The notes beneath the pieces are model-generated. The model did not search any database and was not told the DNA's origin. It saw nothing but the letters and a program-made list of their open reading frames with translations. Below are positions 1-5,422 of a stretch of DNA of 5,422 nucleotides, piece by piece (positions within the stretch are counted from its first letter, which is position 1; each line of letters opens with the position of its first letter). This DNA is from a bacterium UBA1790 (GTDB lineage Bacteria > Bacteroidota > Bacteroidia > Bacteroidales > Muribaculaceae). The stretch covers positions 17,463 to 22,884 of the forward strand of contig DCGA01000139.1 in NCBI GenBank assembly GCA_002314465.1, read 5' to 3'. A program made the position numbers and the translations under genes.

Positions 1-42
1 CCGGTTCCTTCGATTGGGGTTCGACTCCCCATGGGTTCACCA
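1..42 (+). tRNA. tRNA, 3' part only, possibly tRNA-Arg(CCG)
   Basis: This is the 3' part of a tRNA cut by the left edge. A perfect T arm is visible: stem TGGGG (15-19), seven-base loop TTCGACT (20-26), stem CCCCA (27-31). It is followed by a seven-base acceptor strand TGGGTTC (32-38), discriminator A39 and an encoded CCA (40-42). Counting back with a four-base variable region (11-14) and the anticodon stem strand TCCTT (6-10) puts CCG at the anticodon with G37, which would make it tRNA-Arg reading CGG. That identity is an inference, because the 5' half is missing and a different variable-region length would change it. A class II tRNA (Leu) is not fully excluded. The tRNA itself is well supported; the isotype is tentative. 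Confidence 0.85.
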
Positions 43-46
43 AAGA

Positions 47-86
47 AAGGCGGCTGATCGTTGATGATCGGCCGCCTTAATATTTT
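47..86 (+). terminator. Hairpin downstream of the tRNA, probable terminator
   Basis: An 11-bp stem pairs 49-59 (GGCGGCTGATC) with 66-76 (GATCGGCCGCC), with one T-G wobble and the six-base loop GTTGAT. It can be extended by two A-T pairs (47-48 with 77-78). It begins seven bases after the tRNA CCA and is followed by TTAATATTTT, a broken T-rich tract. The position and GC-rich stem fit an intrinsic terminator for the tRNA transcript. The weak T-run means it could also be a processing or stability hairpin. Confidence 0.65.
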
Positions 87-298
87 CATATATTCATTAT
101 TCGATGATGAGCCTGAGGGCTTTTCAAGCGGTTCGTCCCTCGCCCAAAGATAATTATTTATTAATGAGTTTAATGGATAACGAATTTTTCAGCCTCCGAA
201 ATGACCTCTTGGCCTTTTTTGGGGGTAAAAAGTACTAAACACAGGACGGACTTGACTTTGGTCCCTTTTGGGGAATGGATTGTCGCCTGTATGTTACT
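87..298. other. Intergenic region with no recognised gene
   Basis: This stretch lies between the tRNA terminator and the terminator of the convergent operon. I see no ORF with recognisable protein features and no second tRNA. There are weak inverted repeats: GAGGG (115-119) with CCCTC (137-141), and a bulged stem joining ACAGG (241-245) to CCTGT (286-290). It also has short homopolymer tracts (CCTTTTTTGGGGG near 212-224, TCCCTTTTGGGGA near 262-274). No good Bacteroidetes promoter pair (TTTG plus TAnnTTTG) was found by eye. It probably serves as a buffer between two converging transcripts. A small RNA cannot be ruled out. Confidence 0.5.
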
Positions 299-329
299 AA
301 AAAGGGGGCAGCCTGCCGGCTACCCCCTT
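299..329 (-). terminator. Intrinsic terminator of the glycoside hydrolase operon
   Basis: On the minus strand, a stem GGGGG (327-323 as read) and AGCC (321-318) pairs with GGCT (313-310) and CCCCC (308-304), with one A-C mismatch and a TGCC-type four-base loop. It is extended by A-T pairs at the base and followed at once by five T (303-299). This is a textbook intrinsic terminator about 60 bases past the stop codon of the GH3 gene. Read on the plus strand it is also followed by a T-rich tract (CTTTTCT), so it may stop transcripts from both sides. Confidence 0.85.
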
Positions 330-387
330 CTTTTCTACTGAGTGATTCAATACACTTTATTTTTTGTCTAACTATTGTGTATCGCTA

Positions 388-2652
388 TTACTGAAGTGTG
401 AATGTGAGTGTCTGTACGTCACGGCTGTTGGGGCCTACCATCACATTGAAGTCACCGGGCTCGCAGATGTAGTTCAAGTCGTTGTCATAGAACTTGAGTT
501 TGTCGGCAGTAATGGTGAAGGTCACAACCTGGCTTTCGCCCTTCTTGAGGTTGATACGCTTGAAATCCTTAAGTTCGGCTACGGGACGCGAAATGCTACC
601 CACGAGGTCGCGGATGTAAAGTTGTACAACCTCGGCACCGTCGTAGTTACCTGTATTGGTAACCTTAACCGATACTGTTACGCTACCATCCTCTTTCATA
701 GTTGTGCTGCTGATAGAGGGAGCGCTGTAACTGAATGTAGTGTAAGACTGACCGTAGCCGAAGGGATACAAGGGAGCATTGTCAACATCAAGGTAGTTGC
801 TTGTGAACTTAGAGAACCAAGTCTTGCAGGGGCGTCCTGTATTCAACTGTGCGTAATACAGTGGTAACTGACCCACGCTCTTGGGCATTGATGCGCTGAG
901 GTGGCCACTGGGAGCAACATCACCAAATACCACGTCACATATTGCATCACCGGTTTCGCTACCGCCAAACCATACGTTAAGGATGGTATTGAAGTTTTCC
1001 TTCTCCCAGTTCATAACTGTAGCACGACCCGAGAAGTTGAGCAGAACGATGGGCTTGCCTGTAGCCTTGAGGGCTGTGAGGAGGTCCTTCTGAGCGTCAA
1101 GAATCTCAAGATTGGTGCGGCAGCTGCTTTCACCGGTCATCTCGCTGGGCTCGCCCATGCAAGCAACGATAACGTCGGCCTGCTGAGCAACCTTTACAGC
1201 CTCTTCACGCATCACGTCGGCATCGCGGTTGTCACGCATCTCACGGCCGAACATGGTGCTGTTTTTCTCCATAACCGAGTCGTAGCAGATGTTGCAACCC
1301 TTAGCGTAGAGCACTTCGGCCTTACCCTTTACAGCCTCAACCATAGCCTCGCGCACTGTCTTGTACTTGTCCATGGCAGCGGCTACGCTCCATGTGCCGG
1401 GCATATTGGTGCGAGTGTCGGCGAGAGGACCTACAATAGCAATCTTACCCTGTTTCTTGAGGGGAAGAAGGTTGTCGCTGTTCTCCAGCAATACGAATGT
1501 CTCGGTAGCCAGTTTGCGAGCGGCAGCGCGATGCTCATCGGTATAAATCTCGGTCTTGGCACGCTTGGTGTCGAGATAACGATAGGGATCTTCAAAGAGA
1601 CCGAGTTTGTACTTAGCCTCAAGGATGCGGCGGCATGCAGCATCAATAGCGGCCATGCTTACCTTGCCCTCATTGAGTGATTTCTCGAGTGTGCCCAGGA
1701 AACCATCGGCTACCATATCCATGTCGGTACCAGCATTGAGTGCAAGTGCCGATACAGTTTGCAGGTCACCCATACCGTGGGCAATCATTTCGCTGATGGC
1801 AGTGTAGTCGGTAACAACAAATCCCTTAAAGCCCCACATGTCGCGAAGGACTGTGGTCATGAGCCACTTGTTACCGGTAGAGGGTATGTAATCAACAGTA
1901 TTGAACGATGTCATGAACGAACCTGCACCAGCCTCGGCAGCAGCCTTGTAGGGCGGGAAGTATTCGTTGAACATACGTGTGTGGCTCATATCGGCAGTGT
2001 TGTAGTCACGGCCAGCCTCGGCAGCGCCATAAAGGGCAAAGTGCTTAACACAAGCCATCATGGTGTTCTTGGCAGCCAGGTCATTGCCCTGATAGCCCTC
2101 AACCATAGCCTTAGCAATCATCGAGCCCAGATAAGGGTCTTCACCGGCACCCTCGGCCATACGTCCCCAACGTGCATCGCGGCAGATATCAACCATGGGA
2201 CTGAATGTCCATGAAATACCATCGGCTGTTGACTCAACAGCGGCAACATGAGCCGAATTGCGGATAGCATCAATATCCCATGACATTGAAAGAGCCAAGG
2301 GAATGGGGAATACTGTTTCATAGCCATGGATAACGTCCATACCAAAGAATAGGGGAATGTGCAAGCGGCTCTGCTCTACAGCAATCTGTTGAACCTCGCG
2401 AATCTTGTCAACGCCCTTAAGGTTGAAAAGACCTCCCACTTGACCTTTCTTGATTTTCTCGGCAACATCGCTGCTCTTGGCCGAACCTGTTACGATTTCG
2501 CCCGAGACTGGAAGATTGAGCTGGCCAAGTTTCTCCTGAAGGGTCATCTTTGACATCAAGTTGTCGATGAACTTGTTCATCTTAGCTTCGTCGGTATTGG
2601 CTGCTGCTGTAAGCGCAACAAACGCCAAAACAAATGCAAAAAACTTTTTCAT
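388..2652 (-). CDS. Glycoside hydrolase family 3 beta-glucosidase, secreted (BglX-like)
   Basis: A complete 754-residue GH3 enzyme, close in length to E. coli BglX. It would remove beta-linked glucose from the non-reducing end of oligosaccharides. Residues 1-18 form a signal peptide (MKKFF, hydrophobic stretch, small residues before NTDEA) without a lipobox, so a periplasmic location is inferred. The N-terminal barrel runs to about residue 350, with GMDVIHG (104-110), RWGRMAEGAGEDP (161-173), VKHFALYGAAE (202-212) and the predicted nucleophile D282 in VVTDY. The second domain spans about 385-600, with predicted acid/base E508 in GESSCRT. The C-terminal fibronectin III-like domain (about 640-750) follows the PFGYGQSYTTF motif. 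ATG at 2652 is preferred over the in-frame GTG at 2658, because it gives the cleaner MKK signal start. It is the last gene of the operon. Beside a GH144-type gene it resembles the beta-1,2-glucooligosaccharide-specific GH3 enzymes of Bacteroides (BT_3567 type). Linkage specificity is inferred from context and cannot be read from the sequence. Confidence 0.95.
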   Translation of the reverse strand: MKKFFAFVLAFVALTAAANTDEAKMNKFIDNLMSKMTLQEKLGQLNLPVSGEIVTGSAKSSDVAEKIKKGQVGGLFNLKGVDKIREVQQIAVEQSRLHIPLFFGMDVIHGYETVFPIPLALSMSWDIDAIRNSAHVAAVESTADGISWTFSPMVDICRDARWGRMAEGAGEDPYLGSMIAKAMVEGYQGNDLAAKNTMMACVKHFALYGAAEAGRDYNTADMSHTRMFNEYFPPYKAAAEAGAGSFMTSFNTVDYIPSTGNKWLMTTVLRDMWGFKGFVVTDYTAISEMIAHGMGDLQTVSALALNAGTDMDMVADGFLGTLEKSLNEGKVSMAAIDAACRRILEAKYKLGLFEDPYRYLDTKRAKTEIYTDEHRAAARKLATETFVLLENSDNLLPLKKQGKIAIVGPLADTRTNMPGTWSVAAAMDKYKTVREAMVEAVKGKAEVLYAKGCNICYDSVMEKNSTMFGREMRDNRDADVMREEAVKVAQQADVIVACMGEPSEMTGESSCRTNLEILDAQKDLLTALKATGKPIVLLNFSGRATVMNWEKENFNTILNVWFGGSETGDAICDVVFGDVAPSGHLSASMPKSVGQLPLYYAQLNTGRPCKTWFSKFTSNYLDVDNAPLYPFGYGQSYTTFSYSAPSISSTTMKEDGSVTVSVKVTNTGNYDGAEVVQLYIRDLVGSISRPVAELKDFKRINLKKGESQVVTFTITADKLKFYDNDLNYICEPGDFNVMVGPNSRDVQTLTFTLQ

Positions 2653-2685
2653 ATTCACTATATTTTTTTAATGTTTTTCTCTAAG
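2653..2685 (-). promoter_or_regulatory. Short A/T-rich spacer carrying the GH3 translation start
   Basis: This 33-base gap separates the stop codon of the GH144-type gene from the ATG of the GH3 gene. On the minus strand it is very A-rich (a run of seven A before TATAGTGAAT). It has no Shine-Dalgarno sequence, no hairpin and no TAnnTTTG promoter element. This is the usual Bacteroidetes type of translation start, in which A-rich, unstructured leader sequence replaces the SD motif. It supports co-transcription with the gene upstream. The in-frame GTG at 2656-2658 would add only Val/Met-Asn to the protein. Confidence 0.55.
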
Positions 2686-4050
2686 TTATTGACTTACTGT
2701 AAAGTCAAGTTTCTTGAGGCCTTCTTTCACCTCAGGACAATTCATGAACAGCTTCCACAACAAGCCTGTGCGGTAGTTCTCGATCATGGGAGCTATAGTG
2801 CACTGGTCGATGGCCAAATAGCGCGGAAGGGTCCAGTTGTCGCTCATGCTGAATGCGTCGTAGAATCCATATTTTCCCCAAATCCACAAGCCCTTGTTCC
2901 AGAAGCCCTTGAGTGCTGCCATTGACTGCGAGGGGGTGTAGGGAAAAGATGACAAGGCCGCAGTGGGAGTTATTACGCCAAGGTCATGGTTAGGCGCATG
3001 CGCTGCATAGCCCACTGTAGAATAGCTCGCAGTGAGTCCCCAGCAATCGCTTCCATAACCGGCATATCCCTTAGGATTATCCATGCAGTATTCATAGTTG
3101 GCAAGGGCATGGTTCTTCATTGCTGTCCAGTAGTCGGCATATCGGTCTTTAAGTCCCTTGGGACAAAGGCCAATCCAACTGTAGTGAGCCCAGAAGAGCG
3201 GACCTCCGCCTTGTTCTGCACCATTATGCTTAAGCTGCAACTGATGGCCGTAGGGCGCCGCACTGGTAGTGATAGCACCGCTGCGCGCCCACCCTTTGTG
3301 ATAGCAAGAAGCAGGAACGCTATGGGTGGGCGAAGCTGCAGCGAGAATATATACTATTAAACATTCATTGTATCCTTCAAGCGGGAAATTCATCTCCCAG
3401 CCGTACTCGGGCGACCAATGCCAGTAAATTACATCTTTGCCGCCGTTGCGGTACCAGTCAAAGTCCATGTCGCGCCACAGCACGTCAATCTTTTGTGCAA
3501 GGGCTTTTTCTTCGGCATTACCGTTCTTGAAATATTCCCTCACGCACAGCAGGCTCTGCATCATGAAACAACTTTCTACAAGGTCGCCGCCGTTGTCTTT
3601 CTTGCCGAAGGGAACCACCTTGCCTGTTGGGCCGTTAATCCAGTGGGACCATACACCGTGGAAACGGTCGGCCTTACCCAGATAGTCAACAATCTTGGTC
3701 AGACGCTTCACACCCTCGCTGCGCTTTATAAAACCGCGGTCTATAGCTACAAGAATTCCCGCAACACCAAATCCGCTGCCACCGGTAGTAACTACATGCT
3801 TGTCGTTGCTGGGATAGATGCCGTCAAGGTGTATGCGTTCGGGAGCAAGGCCCGAGGTGGGCTCGGCACCCTCCCACATGTAGTTAAAGTGCACCTTCTC
3901 GATGTAGTCGAGCATCTGGTCATCGCTGGCAAAAGATGCAGGGCGATTCTCGGCCAGTTGAGCAAAGCTGGTTGCAACGTTCTGTTCATGCGTGTTGCAC
4001 GACATCATTATCGCAGCCAATAGCGAAACAAAGAGTGCTAAATTCTTCAT
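2686..4050 (-). CDS. GH144-type beta-1,2-glucanase lipoprotein ('glucoamylase family protein')
   Basis: A complete 454-residue protein of the Pfam glycoamylase/GH144 kind, an (alpha/alpha)6-barrel fold. Characterised GH144 enzymes cut beta-1,2-glucan internally (Chitinophaga pinensis) or release sophorose from chain ends (Parabacteroides distasonis). The N-terminus (MKNLALFVSLLAAIMMSC) is a lipoprotein signal with Cys18 as the lipid site. No run of acidic residues follows Cys18, so surface export is not evident and a periplasm-facing anchor is as likely. Family blocks seen: TTGGSGFGVAGIL (88-100), GGDLVES (154-160), VIYWHWSPEYGWEMNFPLEGYNEC (within 207-230), GPLFWAHYSWIGLCPKGLKD (283-302), VITPTAALSSFPYTPSQSM (359-377), IENYRTGLLW (423-432). 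Acidic residues D152, D156, E159, E229 and D415 sit at spacings like those of the proposed active-site residues of the C. pinensis enzyme, recalled from memory. The start lies 5 bases after the upstream stop, so translation is probably coupled. The older label 'glucoamylase' should not be taken as alpha-glucan activity. Confidence 0.85.
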   Translation of the reverse strand: MKNLALFVSLLAAIMMSCNTHEQNVATSFAQLAENRPASFASDDQMLDYIEKVHFNYMWEGAEPTSGLAPERIHLDGIYPSNDKHVVTTGGSGFGVAGILVAIDRGFIKRSEGVKRLTKIVDYLGKADRFHGVWSHWINGPTGKVVPFGKKDNGGDLVESCFMMQSLLCVREYFKNGNAEEKALAQKIDVLWRDMDFDWYRNGGKDVIYWHWSPEYGWEMNFPLEGYNECLIVYILAAASPTHSVPASCYHKGWARSGAITTSAAPYGHQLQLKHNGAEQGGGPLFWAHYSWIGLCPKGLKDRYADYWTAMKNHALANYEYCMDNPKGYAGYGSDCWGLTASYSTVGYAAHAPNHDLGVITPTAALSSFPYTPSQSMAALKGFWNKGLWIWGKYGFYDAFSMSDNWTLPRYLAIDQCTIAPMIENYRTGLLWKLFMNCPEVKEGLKKLDFTVSQ

Positions 4051-4055
4051 ATCTT

Positions 4056-5422
4056 TTATCTTTTAATTACCTTGGTTAATGGAGAACGACCCACCTCGTT
4101 GAGAGCCTCAATGGCGAAATAGTAGGTTGTTCCCACATCCATACCACGGAAGTCATACGCGTTCTTTCCGTTTACTGTAATGCAGTGGTACATTTTATCG
4201 GGCTCAGTGCCAAAGTAAATGTTATATCCGTAGGCATCACTTTGCGGTTGCCACGATATCATGGCGTTGCGCTGGTCATTCTTGTCACGCTCCACCTTAA
4301 AGCCCTTAACAGCCGCAGGCTTAGCACCCTCGGCATTACCGAACACGCGAATCTCACTAAGGCAGAAGCAACCGCTCGAGGGCATGTGAAGATTCACAAC
4401 CTTGATGTAGCGCGTTGTGAGAGGTGCCTTGAGTTCCACGTAGTCGTGAGGTACATCACGGTCGTTATCGCTCTTGTCGACCACCAACTCCCAGTTGCTG
4501 CCATCATCGCTGGCAAAAATCTGGTACTGGTAGTAGAGATCGTTGGCACGGCTATGCTGCACGGTCTTATTATCGTAATAATTGAGCTGGATGGCACGCA
4601 CGGTGCGATTGTCACCCAGGTCTACCTTAACCCACTCGCCGGGATTGCCCGAAGCTGCACTCCAGTAGGTGCGCATGCTTTCATCGGTGAGGTTGGCAGC
4701 AACAAGTGTGCTGTCGGTGCTCGACACCTCTACGGGTTTGTTATAGGAAAGAAGCATCCACCCGGTAAAACGATCGGCAGGGTCTTTTATGTTGTGGTCG
4801 CCGTTCCATGTGGGATAGTCGCCGAATGAAGTGATGCAGTACATCACACCATCGCAGTCAAACGCCATGGGATAAAGCCCGATGCGGCGTTCAAACTTGT
4901 ACTTGAGCGAAAGCATGCAAGTGCCCACATGCCAATAGTTACCCTTAGCATCGCTCCATGTACCTCCGTGGCCCACGCCCTGTACAAAACCTCCGGGCTT
5001 GTAACTCATGGGGTTATGGTGTTGATAAGTGAAAGGACCGAGGGGGTTATCGCCCACATACACTCCGTCGGCATATACAGGGAACTCGGTGCCCGGAGCA
5101 CCATACTGGAAGTAATACTTCCCGTTGTGCTTGGTCATGTAACTGCCCTCCATGAAAGGTGCAAGGGTAACCTCGTCGTCGTTATTAGAGCCGAATCGTT
5201 CCCAGCCATGCTCCTTAGGATGCAGCAACATAATGTCGTGTATCTTGCTTATTGGGGTAAAATCTTCACGGCTTATCTGTACACCCTTAAGGGGATACTC
5301 GTTGCTCGAACCATAATACTCATACAGTTTGCCGTCGTCATCAAGGAATACATACGGGTCCCAGGTGGGCAATGTATTGCACTCGATGGCTCGACGGAAG
5401 CGTCCGCTTTTATAATCGGTAG
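4056..5422 (-). CDS. GH43-like glycosidase with discoidin (CBM32-like) and fibronectin III domains, 5' end missing
   Basis: The frame is open to the right edge (first whole codon at 5420), leaving 454 residues visible; numbering here starts at that codon. Residues 1 to about 205 are the later blades of a five-bladed propeller of GH43 type. WDPYVFLDDDG (20-30) has the Asp expected for the pKa-modulating residue, FMEGSYMTKHNGKYY (89-103) has the predicted acid E91, and GVGHGGTW (148-155) has the His that lines the active centre. The catalytic base Asp and the signal peptide must lie beyond the window. Residues about 223-361 form a discoidin/F5/8 type C domain (TYWSAASGNPGEWVKVDLG, then RYIKVVNLHMP and LSEIRVFG). 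Residues about 369-452 form a fibronectin III domain (VKGFKV, ISW, GYNIYFG, TYYFAIEALNEVG). The protein ends in TKVIKR with no sorting domain. GH43 enzymes usually act on arabinosides, xylosides or galactosides, so its substrate beside a GH144/GH3 pair is unclear. A TTG at 5372 is not the real start, because the homologous sequence continues upstream. Confidence 0.8.
   Translation of the reverse strand, partial: TDYKSGRFRRAIECNTLPTWDPYVFLDDDGKLYEYYGSSNEYPLKGVQISREDFTPISKIHDIMLLHPKEHGWERFGSNNDDEVTLAPFMEGSYMTKHNGKYYFQYGAPGTEFPVYADGVYVGDNPLGPFTYQHHNPMSYKPGGFVQGVGHGGTWSDAKGNYWHVGTCMLSLKYKFERRIGLYPMAFDCDGVMYCITSFGDYPTWNGDHNIKDPADRFTGWMLLSYNKPVEVSSTDSTLVAANLTDESMRTYWSAASGNPGEWVKVDLGDNRTVRAIQLNYYDNKTVQHSRANDLYYQYQIFASDDGSNWELVVDKSDNDRDVPHDYVELKAPLTTRYIKVVNLHMPSSGCFCLSEIRVFGNAEGAKPAAVKGFKVERDKNDQRNAMISWQPQSDAYGYNIYFGTEPDKMYHCITVNGKNAYDFRGMDVGTTYYFAIEALNEVGRSPLTKVIKR

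Noticed and set aside
1..42. 3' end of a tmRNA
   Set aside because: The T arm and CCA would fit, but Bacteroidetes tmRNAs as I recall them end in GCTCCACCA, whereas this ends in GGGTTCACCA. The upstream bases fit a tRNA anticodon arm.
350..382. Inverted repeat ATACAC/GTGTAT just after the GH3 stop codon
   Set aside because: Only six mostly A/T pairs around a 21-base loop. The much stronger hairpin at 299-329 accounts for termination.
364..867. Plus-strand open frame of 167 codons near the end of the operon
   Set aside because: It overlaps the GH3 C-terminal fibronectin III-like region on the opposite strand; there is no family match and no promoter or translation signal.
901..1680. Long plus-strand open frame of 259 codons
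   Set aside because: It lies wholly antisense to the well-supported GH3 gene and shows no recognisable domain. It is a by-product of that gene's codon usage.
3418..4023. Plus-strand open frame of 201 codons, and another of 214 codons at 4185-4829
   Set aside because: Both are antisense to strongly conserved coding sequence (GH144-type and GH43-like genes) and show no protein family features.
5370..5372. TTG as start codon of the GH43-like gene
   Set aside because: The frame stays open to the window edge and the propeller domain needs sequence further upstream, so the gene is simply truncated by the window.

Overview
The window looks like a Bacteroidales chromosome (Prevotella, Bacteroides or Muribaculaceae type). 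The evidence is the carbohydrate-active enzyme families present, their close match to gut Bacteroidetes proteins, start codons preceded by A/T-rich sequence instead of a clear Shine-Dalgarno motif, and moderate base composition. The genus cannot be fixed from this sequence.

Layout: the left edge (1-42) is the 3' part of a tRNA read rightwards, ending in an encoded CCA and followed by a GC-rich hairpin (49-76). Positions 80-300 hold no convincing gene. A strong leftward terminator (299-329) closes an operon on the minus strand that fills the rest of the window. In transcription order the operon is: a glycoside hydrolase family 43-like protein with a discoidin (F5/8 type C, CBM32-like) domain and a fibronectin III domain, cut by the right edge (5422-4056); a lipoprotein of the 'glucoamylase family' type that best fits GH144 (4050-2686); and a secreted GH3 beta-glucosidase (2652-388). 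The gaps are 5 and 33 bases, so the three genes are probably co-transcribed from a promoter outside the window.

Together they look like the downstream end of a polysaccharide utilization locus. The GH144 plus GH3 pair is the one known from beta-1,2-glucan (sophoro-oligosaccharide) use in Bacteroides and Parabacteroides. The GH144 enzyme would cut the chain or release sophorose, and the GH3 enzyme would release glucose in the periplasm. The GH43-like protein is the unexplained partner. It may remove a side group, act on another part of a mixed glycan, or carry the substrate-binding domains. No SusC/SusD pair or regulator is visible; these would be expected to the right of the window. I found no mobile element, CRISPR array or wholly unknown gene.
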